A stretch of 64,000 nucleotides of DNA from JAFDVL01 sp963794955 (GTDB lineage Bacteria > Acidobacteriota > Blastocatellia > RBC074): contig CAWCGF010000011.1 in the NCBI GenBank assembly GCA_963794955.1, positions 248,001 to 312,000 of the forward strand, written 5' to 3'. The translations under genes were made by a program, and so were the position numbers. Shown here one piece after another: positions 52,219-63,100 of this stretch (position 1 is its first letter; each line of letters starts with the position of its first letter). The notes beneath the pieces were generated by a model, which was not told the origin of the DNA, did not search any database, and was given only the letters and a program-made list of their open reading frames with translations.

Positions 52219-55200
52219 ATGAATAAGCTACGGTTTTTCTTCTTCCTTTTCATCACGCTTCTCTCTTTTGCCGCGCGAGCCAAAGATGCGGATCGCAACA
52301 CGCGCACGATGCAGTGGGAAAACTACGCGTTGCCTGCGGGTGATTTCACGCGCTTTGTGGATAAACAACAGGGCTTTTCGCTCTGGCGTCCGGCAGATTG
52401 GCAGGAAGGCGGAAGGCTAGGCGCTGCAATTTCATTTGGCAAACAAGCTGGCGAGCAAACCGTGCTTATCGTGACCGAACCACTGGCGGAGGGCTACGGC
52501 GTCGCTAACTACACGACAGCGATTTTGCGAAACCTGCGCAAGGAGCCGCTCAATGCAGATAGCGTCGTGGTGCGCCGCGTGTTGATCGGCGGCGTCGAAG
52601 GCCGAGAAATCAGTTACGAAATCGAAGGCGCGGCGGGCATCGTGCGACAGGTTTATTGGGTGACGCAGGTGGGGCCGCGCGGCTTCGGCTTTATTCTGAC
52701 TCTGCCGCTCGCAGAACACGAAACGGTGGAACCATACTTCAAGCGCATGATGATGTCGGTGCGGTTTAATTCAACAGGCCATTGGAATGAAGCGTTCGAG
52801 ACATTGCGCAGCAAATTGGTGGCCGGAATCAAATCCAATCAGGATGCGGAAGCTGCCAAACTTAGCGAGGCCATCCGTACTGCTAAAGAACCAACTGCCG
52901 CCGTTAGCCAACGCATCACGGCCTTGGCGGAAAAAGCGCCTGAAGTCGCGCTGGAACTGCTCACGGATTACGATCCGAATGTGCGCGCGGCCAGCATCGC
53001 AGCCCTCGGCAAATCCTCCTCCTCCCGCTTCAATGAAGCCTTGGTTTGGGCGTTGACAGACAAGGATGTTTTTTGCAGCCAAGCTGCCGCACAAGCGTTG
53101 TCTGAACGCGGTGCAACGGGAGTGGCAGCCATCAAAAGCAATTTGCCGAAGCTGGTTGAAGCCAATAGCGCGTTGTTGCGCGTGGCGGCTTTGCTGAATG
53201 ACGAAGCCGCGCGCGAATTAGCGGAGGAATTACTCAAGGGCAACGAGGCCGCGCCGCAACTGGCTGGTATGCAATTGGCAGTGGCGTTTCCGCTGAAAGG
53301 TTTGCGCCTGCCATACACCAAGCTATTCACGACTGATCAGGTGCAACTTATCGGCTCCACAATGGAGGCAATCCGGTTGCGCCGCCCCCTCGAAGACGTG
53401 CCGGACTTGCTCAAGATGATTGGCACTGACGCGGAATTATGGGCGGTTCACGCGCTTGGTGAATTGGCCACGCCCGCGCTTGAAACACAATTGGATGAAC
53501 GAAGAAAATCGCTGAGCGCGCGCTATGACAAATTGCTGTCGTCGAAAGGGGTGATGACAATACGCGCCGCGGCTTCCTCTTCTCTTCCGCCGCCGCCGCC
53601 ACTAGCTCTGCCGAAGACAGCAGGAACGAAAAGAAATGTTGGGAAACCACCGATGATGGGAATTCCTGGCGGTGTGCCGACGGGCATTACAGTCAATTCT
53701 GGCTATCTGAACCACTCCTCGCCCGCGTCAACGCCGCCGACTATTTTTAAAGTACAAGACGAGTTGACGAAACTTTGGAGTCTCATCACCGAACTGGAAG
53801 ATGCCTTGACAAAGATCAAGCTGCGCGACCGCTGGGCCGGGGCCAAAGATGAAGCCGCCCGCCGCGCGATTTTGGATGAAGCCAGCAAAGTCGACCGCCT
53901 CAAGCAATGGGCGAATGCGACGCTGAAAGCTCCGCCTGTTGCGTCTACTTTTCCTCATCTCGACTTGGCAAAATTGAAGAATACTCCGTTGACGGGCGAA
54001 ACGCTGTTTCCCAGCAATGCCACGCTTTACCTGACCGCGCCGAATTTTGAGCAAACGATGAATCAGCTTGACGCCGCGCTGTCAGGCATTCAAATGGGCA
54101 CGGTGCGCGATCAGATGACCTTTGCCTTGCTACTGAATTCGATCAAAGCCCAGTTGGCCAACAAAATGAATGTGAGCGTCACCGGCAGCGCCAGCCAGAC
54201 GCTCGGCATTGATCTGCAAGCGCCGATTTCGCTCGCGGCGTGGCCGGATGCAAATAGCAAAGACGGCTTCAGCGCCATGGGCCATAGCGCAGTGGCGCTA
54301 CGTGTGACGGACCGCGCACGGTTTGAGCGGGCGCTGACGATGTACCAAACAGACTTCGGCAGCTTTGCTTCTTTTGTGCCTGCGGTTTCTGCCGGAGCGC
54401 GTTTCGCTTCCATCACGCCTGCCTTAATGCCGGTGATGTTTTATGCCATCACTGCGATTAGCGATCTCGCTGGTACTGTGACTAGCACCAGTAAATCACG
54501 AGCCGGGCGCGAGACGCCATTAGCATTAGGAGACGCGGTTTATACGCGCCAGGAAAAGATCGGCGAATTGTCCGTCACCGTGTTTGAGAAATTGGGGTAT
54601 ATCGGAATTGATGCCACTGAGCAGGAACACATTTATCTTGCCTACCTCGGCGACACGGCGGTATTAGCGCCGTCGCGCGAGGCATTGCTTGAAATCCTCA
54701 AGTCAGACAAGCCGACGATTGCCAGCCACAAAGCCTACGCGCGCATTAAGGCTGAAAAAGGCGAGGTCATTTTCTTTAGCCAATTAGATGCACTGGTCAA
54801 GAACTTCCTGGGAGAGATCAGCAAAGACGCAAAAGAAAAAAGCGAGAAAGACCCTTTTGACACGGTTGTGCTGGATGCTTTTACAAATGCTCTGGGCGTG
54901 GAAACTGGAGCGGTTCGCTTATCGCCAAACGATTTTGATTCCGTCTTTCATCTGGCTGTGGGCGAGAACGATTTGGTCAAAACCTTGCGTCCGTTCAAGG
55001 CGGCTGAGTTAGGTGCGCCGCGTGATCTCTTGCCGAAACAAACGTTGCTGTATGCCGCGACGATGATTGACCCGGAAAAGTTTGTTGAGTACAGCAAGAA
55101 ATGGGATGCCGAGTTGACGAAAGCCAAAAAAGCAGCGGGCAAGGAAGCCGAAGAGAAAAATACAAAATTCGTTCAGACTTTTTCCGGCTTACAGAACCTT

Positions 55201-58065
55201 TTGACGCCTCATTTACAAGGCGAAATCTCAGTTGCGCTGGTGAGTGTTGCCAACCTCTTCAAGAATAATGCCAAGCTGCCCGCAATGGTCGTCGCCTTGA
55301 AACTCAAAAACGATACCTTGGCTAAAGTCGCGCGCTCCGGCTTGGCTTCCTTGGCGTTCAAACGCGTGCCGAACGCTTCGCTATTAAATTCGCCTGTCTT
55401 CAAATTGGAGGATGACGAAGACGCATTTCACATCACAATCACCGACAATTATTTCGTTCTAGCTGACAGCCTGGAAACGCTGAAGCTGTTGGAGGGCAAG
55501 GAAAAATTTGCCACAGCACGCGACTTCTCTAATCCCGCCCAGCTTGCGCCCGAACGGCTGGCGCTCTTTTCTACGCTCAGCGTGGATGCCGTATTTGCCG
55601 AGTTGCGCACAGCGTTTAGCAAAGAGGGCAAGAACGCGGAGCCGAATGAATTCCTGGATCAAATGAGCGCGTGGGCGCACGCTTTTCACAGCTATCGGTT
55701 GTTGTTCGCTTTCGCGGAGGACAAGACGCTGGAAGGGCAGCTTGGAATTTCATTCGACCGCGCAGGACGCTATAGCGTCGGCGCGATGAACCGCAAAGAA
55801 TTTGACCTGGAAAATGCCTTGATCGCACCGAAGGGCGTGAACATCCTGAAGCCTACGCGCGTCGAAGCGTTGAAGCTGAAAGTTTCGGCCCAACAACCGG
55901 GGGTCATCGCCCGCGTGCGTGAAGACCTGAGCAAATTTGCGTGGCAAACTGTGGAGCCGAACGCAACCGACAAGACGCTGATTTTCACGTCCAATCAACG
56001 TCGCATCCCGGACAACTTAACGATTAAATTGCCTGTTACCGGAGCGGAGCTTGCGCCTTATTTGAAAGCGACAGCACGGATCAACTCGGATTCGCCGGAG
56101 GTGATCAAGCTGGCCCAGGAAATCGCCGGAAAGGAAAAGGATGGTCGCCGCGTGGCCGATAAAATCGGGCAATGGACGTACGACAATTTGAAATGGAAAC
56201 GTGTTTCCAGCACGACGGTCGAGACGCTTGCTTCACGCGAGGCCGATTGCCTGGAGCACGCGGAATTTTATGTTGCGTTGGCGCGTGCGTCCGGTTTGCC
56301 CGCACGTGTTGTCAGCGGCGCGGCCTACAGCGGCGGCTCGTTTGGCGCGCACGCCTGGGTGGAGATTTACCTCGGCAAATGGGTCGAAGTGGATCCGACG
56401 TGGGGCTTGAAGGAGTACGTTGACGCGACGCATTTGCGCTTTGAAGGCGATGGCTTCATCAGCTACGCGCAACTGAATCAGGTGAATTTTGAAGTGCTGG
56501 AAGCCCACTCGATGGTGGCGGAATATCAACGCGATCCGGTACGCCTGGTTAAAGAGTTCGCGTCCGAAGAAGCGGAAGACACGCGGGCGCTGGCGTTTGA
56601 TTTTGAATTGACAGCAGCGCATGCGCTCGGCACAGGCGCATTTGCCAAACTGGATGAGAAGCAACGCGCCACGGTCATTAGCGCCTTTGATCGTGCAGTC
56701 GCAGGGGTTGCGGATGCTTGGGCGTTTCAATCTAATAGCCATCCGAATATTCTGACGAGCGAAATCAAAAATAATCAGGCGACATTTCTAACGGTGTTCG
56801 GGCAAGGCCTTTATCGCTTCTCGCTGGCCGCGCGCAATGGAGTTTGGTACATCACTGAAATCGAAGATGCGGACGACGGCGAGCAGTCTTTCGGCGATCC
56901 TTTACAAGCCGTTCTCAATCCGGCATTGAATATTACGCAAATTCGCAATGCCACCAATCACGACCGCGCGCTGCAACAACTCGCACAATTAATCGCAGCC
57001 AAAGGCGAAAGCGCGCCGCTGTTGCTGCTCAAATCGAATGTCCTGCGCGCCAAACGAACGAGCGAAGTGCTGAAAGAAAGGGTGCCACCCGTCGAAGCGA
57101 ACAAACTGCAACCCGAAAATAAGCCGACGGAACCGCAGCCAAAGCGACCTGACGAAGCACAGCTTTTGTTGGAACAAATCACGACACGCTGGCCGGAGTA
57201 CGCGCCCGCGCATTTTGCTCTGGCGAATTCTTTTGATGAGGAGATGCGGGAAAAAGCCATCCTGGCATATCAACGCTACGCGAAATTGATGCCGCTTGAT
57301 CCACGTCCTTGGGAGCAAATGGCCTTCCTGTATGATGAATTGAAGCAGTTGGATGAGGCGGAGACTGCGCACCGAGAGACCATCGCGCGTGACCGTAAAA
57401 ACATTCATCGCCATGCCGATTTCATCGTCTTTCATCTGCGCCATTCGCAGGTGGACAAGGCCAAGACTGCTTTTACCGACGCGCTCAAACAGACCTCTGA
57501 TGCCAATGCCATTTTTGAGGCGATTGACACGCAGGTAATGCACGATTACGAGGAAGAAACCAGCCCAGAGATGGCACAGCGTTTTGAAGAGTTCTTGTTG
57601 AGCTTCCCAAAAGAATTGGCGGCAAGCGTGGAAGGGCTGCGCGCTTTATCCGAAACACAACGAACGCAAAAAAAATACGATGCCGCGATTAAGACCTTGC
57701 AAAAAGTCATTGCGCTGAATCCTGACGCCGGAGATCAAATCACCATCGCCGCGATTTATCGAGAGACGAAACGATTTGCGCAAGCATTAGTTGCCGCCGA
57801 TCAAGCCATTAAAAAAGATCGAGAAAATGCCCTCGCTCATTACGAACGCGCTTGCGCTCTGACGCAACTGGGGCGCAAACGTGAGGCGCTTGCAGCCCTC
57901 AAAAAAGTGGTTGAATTGGACAAAGAATATGCCTATGACCTGGCAGAAGAACCTGATCTCAACCCGTTAGTGGCGCTACCGGAATTCAAGGCCTTGTTGC
58001 CAAAGGAAAAAGAGCCTGCTGAGCAAGACCCGAAGCCAGAACAATCCAAAGCGGCAAAGCCATAA
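52219..58065 (+). CDS. Giant secreted protein: HEAT-like, transglutaminase-like and TPR domains
   Basis: A 1948-residue exported protein, signal peptide 1-21 (FFFFLFITLLSFAARA). Residues about 30-190 are an unassigned alpha/beta domain; about 200-440 are HEAT-like repeats (TDYDPNVRAASIAALG); about 590-1260 is a long region (LFPSNATLYLTAPNFEQTM) recalling DUF3352, seen only weakly. A transglutaminase-like domain at about 1290-1440 has an intact triad: Cys1344 (READCLEH), His1378 (GAHAWVEI) and Asp1392 (VDPTWG). TPR units fill about 1640-1930 (ENALAHYERACALTQLGRKR). Transglutaminase-like folds cut or join peptide bonds; here target unknown. GGGGG precedes the ATG. A Uma2 gene follows 41 bases on. 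Confidence 0.85.
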   Translation: MNKLRFFFFLFITLLSFAARAKDADRNTRTMQWENYALPAGDFTRFVDKQQGFSLWRPADWQEGGRLGAAISFGKQAGEQTVLIVTEPLAEGYGVANYTTAILRNLRKEPLNADSVVVRRVLIGGVEGREISYEIEGAAGIVRQVYWVTQVGPRGFGFILTLPLAEHETVEPYFKRMMMSVRFNSTGHWNEAFETLRSKLVAGIKSNQDAEAAKLSEAIRTAKEPTAAVSQRITALAEKAPEVALELLTDYDPNVRAASIAALGKSSSSRFNEALVWALTDKDVFCSQAAAQALSERGATGVAAIKSNLPKLVEANSALLRVAALLNDEAARELAEELLKGNEAAPQLAGMQLAVAFPLKGLRLPYTKLFTTDQVQLIGSTMEAIRLRRPLEDVPDLLKMIGTDAELWAVHALGELATPALETQLDERRKSLSARYDKLLSSKGVMTIRAAASSSLPPPPPLALPKTAGTKRNVGKPPMMGIPGGVPTGITVNSGYLNHSSPASTPPTIFKVQDELTKLWSLITELEDALTKIKLRDRWAGAKDEAARRAILDEASKVDRLKQWANATLKAPPVASTFPHLDLAKLKNTPLTGETLFPSNATLYLTAPNFEQTMNQLDAALSGIQMGTVRDQMTFALLLNSIKAQLANKMNVSVTGSASQTLGIDLQAPISLAAWPDANSKDGFSAMGHSAVALRVTDRARFERALTMYQTDFGSFASFVPAVSAGARFASITPALMPVMFYAITAISDLAGTVTSTSKSRAGRETPLALGDAVYTRQEKIGELSVTVFEKLGYIGIDATEQEHIYLAYLGDTAVLAPSREALLEILKSDKPTIASHKAYARIKAEKGEVIFFSQLDALVKNFLGEISKDAKEKSEKDPFDTVVLDAFTNALGVETGAVRLSPNDFDSVFHLAVGENDLVKTLRPFKAAELGAPRDLLPKQTLLYAATMIDPEKFVEYSKKWDAELTKAKKAAGKEAEEKNTKFVQTFSGLQNLLTPHLQGEISVALVSVANLFKNNAKLPAMVVALKLKNDTLAKVARSGLASLAFKRVPNASLLNSPVFKLEDDEDAFHITITDNYFVLADSLETLKLLEGKEKFATARDFSNPAQLAPERLALFSTLSVDAVFAELRTAFSKEGKNAEPNEFLDQMSAWAHAFHSYRLLFAFAEDKTLEGQLGISFDRAGRYSVGAMNRKEFDLENALIAPKGVNILKPTRVEALKLKVSAQQPGVIARVREDLSKFAWQTVEPNATDKTLIFTSNQRRIPDNLTIKLPVTGAELAPYLKATARINSDSPEVIKLAQEIAGKEKDGRRVADKIGQWTYDNLKWKRVSSTTVETLASREADCLEHAEFYVALARASGLPARVVSGAAYSGGSFGAHAWVEIYLGKWVEVDPTWGLKEYVDATHLRFEGDGFISYAQLNQVNFEVLEAHSMVAEYQRDPVRLVKEFASEEAEDTRALAFDFELTAAHALGTGAFAKLDEKQRATVISAFDRAVAGVADAWAFQSNSHPNILTSEIKNNQATFLTVFGQGLYRFSLAARNGVWYITEIEDADDGEQSFGDPLQAVLNPALNITQIRNATNHDRALQQLAQLIAAKGESAPLLLLKSNVLRAKRTSEVLKERVPPVEANKLQPENKPTEPQPKRPDEAQLLLEQITTRWPEYAPAHFALANSFDEEMREKAILAYQRYAKLMPLDPRPWEQMAFLYDELKQLDEAETAHRETIARDRKNIHRHADFIVFHLRHSQVDKAKTAFTDALKQTSDANAIFEAIDTQVMHDYEEETSPEMAQRFEEFLLSFPKELAASVEGLRALSETQRTQKKYDAAIKTLQKVIALNPDAGDQITIAAIYRETKRFAQALVAADQAIKKDRENALAHYERACALTQLGRKREALAALKKVVELDKEYAYDLAEEPDLNPLVALPEFKALLPKEKEPAEQDPKPEQSKAAKP

Positions 58066-58106
58066 AGTTGTGGTAGCATGCTGAAAGTTCATCAGGAGTA
58101 AGAAGT

Positions 58107-58766
58107 ATGATTACCACCGAAACCGATTACCAAACCCTTTTTGAGATAATTCCGCCGGAGGCGGTTGTCACGCTTTACAACATTAGTTGGGAAGAGTACG
58201 AAGCTTTATTGAATGAATTTGATGAACAACCTCGCGTTCGTCTGACTTATGACAATGGGAGGTTGGATATTATGACGGTTTCAGCCGAACACGAGGGGAT
58301 CGTGAGTTTTATTCCGCTCATCATTTTTGTTCTGGCGCAAGAGCTAAATCTGAATTATCTCAGCCGTCGCTCAACCACCCTGAGGAAGAAAAAAAAATCC
58401 AAAGGAACAGACCCGGACGATTGCTATTACTTCAAAAATTACCAGCAAATCTCTGGCAAAAAGCGCCTTGATTTAGCGGTTGATCCGCCTCCCGATTTGG
58501 CAATTGAAGTTGATATAACCAATCGCTCAACTAATAAATTTCCGATTTACGCCGCGCTCGAAGTGGCTGAACTTTGGCGACATAATGGTAAAGAAATTAT
58601 CTTCTATGAGTTGGTTGATGAAACCTATTTTGAAGCCCGCCACAGCCGTTTATTCCCTCTTTTGACTCCCGATGTATTGCTGAATTTTTTGCAAATCGGC
58701 GAGGCAGAAGGAGTAGTTGTAATGGCTAATCAATTCCGTGAATGGGTGCACGCCAACAAAGCCTAG
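58107..58766 (+). CDS. Uma2 family (DUF820) nuclease-like protein
   Basis: A 219-residue protein with the Uma2/PD-(D/E)XK-like fold: LYNISWEEYEALL, YDNGRLDIMTVSAEHEGI, SRRSTTLRKKKKSKGTDPDD and PDLAIEVDITNRS, the last carrying the acidic pair expected for a nuclease core. Members are plentiful in Acidobacteriota and Cyanobacteria; function is not established. Unlike the copy at 11253-11823 it is intact and diverged, so the two are not recent duplicates. It lies between the giant gene and clpS; clpS begins 16 bases later. Confidence 0.88.
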   Translation: MITTETDYQTLFEIIPPEAVVTLYNISWEEYEALLNEFDEQPRVRLTYDNGRLDIMTVSAEHEGIVSFIPLIIFVLAQELNLNYLSRRSTTLRKKKKSKGTDPDDCYYFKNYQQISGKKRLDLAVDPPPDLAIEVDITNRSTNKFPIYAALEVAELWRHNGKEIIFYELVDETYFEARHSRLFPLLTPDVLLNFLQIGEAEGVVVMANQFREWVHANKA

Positions 58767-58782
58767 TCAGAGGGTTAGGACG

Positions 58783-59097
58783 ATGCCTGAATGGGAAGAT
58801 GATTTAGAGAATTCCGTTATTACGGAAAGCGAACAAGAGGTAACCAAGCCTCCGTTGTATAAAGTGTTACTGCACAATGACGACTATACGACGATGGACT
58901 TTGTCATCTTCGTTTTGCAATCTATCTTTCACCACCCGCCGGAAGATGCATATCGAATTATGTGGAATGTCCATCACCAAGGCATTGGGATTGCAGGCGT
59001 CTACACCTACGAGGTGGCCGAATCCAAGATTTCCAAAGTGGAAGCCTTAGCCAGCGAATACGAATATCCCCTCCTTTGCACTATGGAAGAAGCATAG
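58783..59097 (+). CDS. clpS: ATP-dependent Clp protease adaptor ClpS
   Basis: A 104-residue adaptor that delivers N-degron substrates to ClpA/ClpC. The core is complete: YKVLLHNDDYTTMDFVIFVL (the N-end-rule pocket includes the HNDD and hydrophobic residues), MWNVHHQGIGIAGVYTYEVA, and an end at CTMEEA. The ATG at 58783 has GAGGGTTAGGACG before it, deciding against a longer frame inside the Uma2 gene. The acidic 24-residue N-terminus is normal. No clpA or clpC is in the window. Confidence 0.95.
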   Translation: MPEWEDDLENSVITESEQEVTKPPLYKVLLHNDDYTTMDFVIFVLQSIFHHPPEDAYRIMWNVHHQGIGIAGVYTYEVAESKISKVEALASEYEYPLLCTMEEA

Positions 59098-59129
59098 CTT
59101 ACTTCTCCGCCAGCGATAGCCATTATTTT

Positions 59130-59158
59130 TGTAAAACAGTAAATTTTACTGTTTTACA
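59130..59158 (+). promoter_or_regulatory. Perfect 13+3+13 dyad upstream of the act operon
   Basis: TGTAAAACAGTAA, three bases, then TTACTGTTTTACA: a perfect inverted repeat of 13-base arms. It is centred about 61 bases before the expected start point of the promoter at 59170-59198, the spacing of class I CRP/FNR-type activator sites. No T-run follows it, so an operator reading is preferred to a terminator of clpS. Confidence 0.6.
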
Positions 59159-59169
59159 GTATTTCCTTC

Positions 59170-59198
59170 TTGACGGAAAAAAAATGCGAATTTATAGT
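59170..59198 (+). promoter_or_regulatory. Sigma70-like promoter of the act operon
   Basis: TTGACG (59170-59175) and TATAGT (59193-59198) are exactly 17 bases apart and match the -35 and -10 consensus at 5/6 each. Expected start near 59205 gives an untranslated leader of about 240 bases to actA. The leader has a hairpin CCGAGAG/CTCTCGG (59256-59286) and no gene. Confidence 0.6.
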
Positions 59199-59445
59199 GT
59201 AAGTCTTGCTAAAGGCTTGCAGATTTGGTGGGCTGGCATGTAAGCTTACGCGCTTCCGAGAGTGCTCCTGCCAAATAGTCTCTCGGATATGCACATTGAC
59301 TGGTCATTCGATCACATTATTGCAGAAGTTTTCCTGACCTCATTTAGTGGTTAAAAGGACAGGCCATAGAGATTGTGTGAGAGAGCCGTCCACGTCAGAT
59401 ATTGTGAAATAACTCGCTATCCGTTAGATCAACGGGGCAGAATCT

Positions 59446-60114
59446 ATGAAGGCTACAAAACTCATCTTTCCCAAGTGGATTAACACCGCCATTAGGCTGA
59501 GTCTGGTTGGTGCCGCGCTTACTGCCGGAACCATCGCCGTGGTTGGTAAATTTCTGACGATGCCGGAAACCGTTGATGTGGGCTATCAGCCCACGCAACC
59601 CGTACCCTATAGCCATAGGCTGCATGCGGGTGAAATGGGGATGGATTGCCGGTTCTGTCACTCGACGGTGGACAAGGCTGACTTCGCCGCGATTCCACCG
59701 GCCAATACTTGCATGATTTGTCACACGGCGATTAAGAAAGACAGCGATAAGCTAGCACCGATTCGCCAGGCGGTTGCCGATCCGAACAAGCCAGTGCAGT
59801 GGACGAAGGTACATAAGCTACCTGACTTCGTTTATTTCTCGCACAAAGTTCACGTCACTGGCGGTGTGAGTTGTGTCAGTTGCCACGGACGCGTGGATCA
59901 AATGGAAGTGGTGCAACAACAAAAGCCGCTTGGGATGGCTTGGTGTCTGGAATGCCACCGAGCGCCGGAAAATGCGCTACGTCCCAAAGAATTTGTGACC
60001 AAGCTTGATTGGGTGCCTCCGGCTGGAACCACGCAGCAGGAAATTGGCATGAAGATTAAGAACGAAAACAAAATCCATCCGCCGGTAGAAAATTGTGCAG
60101 GGTGTCACCGATGA
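59446..60114 (+). CDS. actA: ActA pentaheme cytochrome c subunit of alternative complex III
   Basis: A 222-residue membrane-anchored cytochrome. One N-terminal membrane segment spans about 15-35 (IRLSLVGAALTAGTIAVVG). Five CxxCH heme sites follow (CRFCH, CMICH, CVSCH, CLECH, CAGCH), with extra His residues for axial ligation, matching the pentaheme ActA of Rhodothermus-type alternative complex III. This complex oxidises menaquinol and passes electrons to cytochrome c or directly to an oxidase. The last codon region overlaps actB in an ATGA arrangement. First gene of the act operon behind the promoter at 59170. Confidence 0.94.
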   Translation: MKATKLIFPKWINTAIRLSLVGAALTAGTIAVVGKFLTMPETVDVGYQPTQPVPYSHRLHAGEMGMDCRFCHSTVDKADFAAIPPANTCMICHTAIKKDSDKLAPIRQAVADPNKPVQWTKVHKLPDFVYFSHKVHVTGGVSCVSCHGRVDQMEVVQQQKPLGMAWCLECHRAPENALRPKEFVTKLDWVPPAGTTQQEIGMKIKNENKIHPPVENCAGCHR

Positions 60115-63100
60115 AAGAACAACAAAAACAGTATTGGCGCAGCCTTGACGAGTTGTCTGGTGCGCCTGAGTATCGTAAGTTTGTCGAACGTGAATTTCCT
60201 GAAGGCGCGTCAGAGCTTACTAATGAAGTTGACCGCCGGAAGTTTTTAATTTTAGCGGCGGCAGGCATTGGCATGGCGGGTTTGACCGCGTGCCGTCGCC
60301 CGATTGAAAAAATCATTCCGGCAGGTGGGAAAGTTATCGAACCGTTGATGCCCGGCGTACCAGAACACTATGCTACGATCTTTAACTTTGGCGGCCAGGC
60401 GCAAGGCTTGCTCGTGCGCTCGAACGATGGGCGTCCGACCAAAATCGAAGGCAATCCGAATCATCCCGCGAGCCTCGGTGCGACCAGCGGATATGCACAA
60501 GCTTCCATTCTTGATTTATATGACCCGGATCGCTCGAAGTCAGTAAAGCAAGGCAAAGAGAACAAGAGTTGGGATGATTTCGTCAAAGCTGCCACGCCGC
60601 TGTTTGCTGAACTCAAGGGCAAGCAGGGCGATGGCTTCCGCATTTTAGCAGAAGCCAACTCCTCGCCCGCGCTCCGCGAGCTGCGCAATCACATTGCCAC
60701 GACTTTCCCACAAGCAAAGTGGCATACATACGACGCGCTTTCACAGGACAATGCGCTAGCTGGCGCGAACCTGGCTTTTGGGCAACCGGTTCACGCGCAC
60801 TATGCGTTTGACCGCGCCGATGTTGTGCTCGCCCTGGATGCTGATTTTCTGGGCAGTGACTTAGGTTGTACCGCCAACATCAAAGCTTTTTCCAAGAAGC
60901 GTCGTACCGAAAGCGGTGTCGAGGCCAGCGGAGCCGGACACGGTGCAGCCGCTGCACATGGCGAACAAAAAGCCGAAGCTGAACACAAGGTCGAAGCCAA
61001 GCCTGCAGAAAATAAAACTGAGACCGCGAAGCCAGAAGTCGCCAAGGGTGAAGCAGCTAAACCCGCTGCTACGCCTGAAACTGCGCACGCTGCCGACAGC
61101 GGTAAGATGAATCGCTTGTATGCAGTCGAAAGTAATTTCAGTGTAACAGGCGCGATGGCTGATCATCGCCTGCGTTTGCAAAGCAGCAAAATTGGTGGCT
61201 TTCTGGCTGCCTTAGCGAAGCAATTAGGGATCACTGCAACGGGGCTGGATAAGCACGCGGTAGCCGTCAACGGTAATGCGTTAGCCACGAAATGGGCGAC
61301 TGCGGTAGCGAAAGATTTGACCGCCAACAAAGGCAAAGCGGTGGTCGTCGTTGGGTCGCGTCAGCCTGCGCACGTTCACGCACTGGCGCATCTTATCAAT
61401 GCTTCGGTAGCGGGTGACACCGTGAAATACACGCGCGCCTTTGACGAAAAGTTTGAGTCCGGCTTGGATTCGCTCAAGGCTTTGGTGGCGGATGCGGTAG
61501 GCGGCAAAGTCAATACATTACTCGTGCTGGGCGGCAACCCGGTTTACAACGCGCCTGCCGATTTGAAATTCCGCGACGCGCTGAAACAAGTCAAAAACAA
61601 AATCCATGTTGGTGTATACCAAGACGAGACTTCCATTGAGTGCGATTGGCACGTCAACGAAGCGCATTACCTGGAAAGCTGGGGCGATGGTCGCGCGTAT
61701 GATGGCACCGCGAGCATTCAGCAGCCGTTGATCGCGCCGCTGCACAATGGCAAGAGCGCCGTGGAAGTGCTAGCTGCTATTTCGGGGTACCCGCAACAAA
61801 GCGGCTATGACATTGTCAAAACGCTGTGGCTGAAATCACTCGGCAGTGAAAAGGCTTGGAATAAAGCGGTTCACGATGGCGTGATTGCGAATACGGCGTT
61901 TGCCGCTGCGACGCCGACGGCCAATGCGGGTGCGATTGGTACGGCTTTCGACGCTGCACAGGTTGCAGGCAATGGGCTGGAAATCAACTTCGTGCAGGAT
62001 ACAAGCATGTACGATGGGCGCTTCGCCAACAACGGCTGGTTACAGGAAGTTCCTGATCCGATGACGAAGTTGGTATGGGACAACGCGGCGTTGATGAGCA
62101 ACGATACAGCGGAAGCGAAAGGCTTAAAGAACGAAGACATCATCAAGCTTACTTTCAAGGGGCGTGACTTGCTGCTGCCAGTTTGGATTTTGCCGGGACA
62201 CGCGAAAGATTCCATTACGGTTGCCCTGGGCTATGGGCGAACGGAATCAGGACGGATTGGGAGAGGTTTTGATCAGACCTTTGGCAAGGTGATAGATACA
62301 AATAGCTTTGGCAATACAATTGGCGGAAATACCTATTTGCTGCGCACCTCTGAGGCAATGGATTTTGCCTTGGGCGTGGACGTTGCGAAGACGGGAGAGG
62401 CGCACAAGATCGCCGTGACACAAGATCACTGGAGCATGGAAGGTCGCCCGCTCGTGCGTGAAGCCACGCTGGACGATTTCATCAAGAAGCCAGAGTTTGC
62501 CAAAGAGCCGGATGCAAAACAGCACATCTTCAGCATCTTTGAGCATCCCTATGACTTCAAAGAGGGAAATCAATGGGGCATGGCAATTGATCTCAATACT
62601 TGTGTCGGTTGCAATGCCTGCGTTGTGGCTTGCCAGTCGGAAAACAACATTCCGATTGTCGGTAAAGATAATGTGTTGCGCGGACGCGAAATGCACTGGA
62701 TTCGCATGGATCGGTACTTTACCAATATCCCGCCCATTGAATTTGCTGTCGGTGGCGCTAAGCCATCGGTTTACAATGAAGATTACATGCAAGCTGTCCA
62801 ACAGCCGATGACCTGCCAGCAATGCGAACACGCGCCGTGCGAAGAAGTTTGCCCTGTTGCGGCCACAGTTCACAACGAAGAGGGCCTGAATACAATGGCC
62901 TACAATCGTTGCGTCGGCACACGGTATTGCTCCAACAACTGCCCGTTCAAAGTGCGCCGCTTCAATTACCTGAACTGGCATAAAGACATCAGTGAAACCG
63001 AGAAGATGCAGCAGAATCCTGAGGTCACGGTGCGGATGCGCGGAGTGATGGAAAAATGCACCTACTGCACGCAAAGGATTTCGGCAGCGAAGCATCAAGC

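Noticed and set aside
52219..52838. N-terminus of the giant protein considered as a separate gene
   Set aside because: The frame is open without a stop or internal ribosome site into the HEAT-like region.
59184..59243. A 19-codon ATG frame in the actA leader (MRIYSVSLAKG...)
   Set aside because: Its ATG lies between the -35 and -10 of the better promoter and it has no ribosome site; a leader peptide is not supported.
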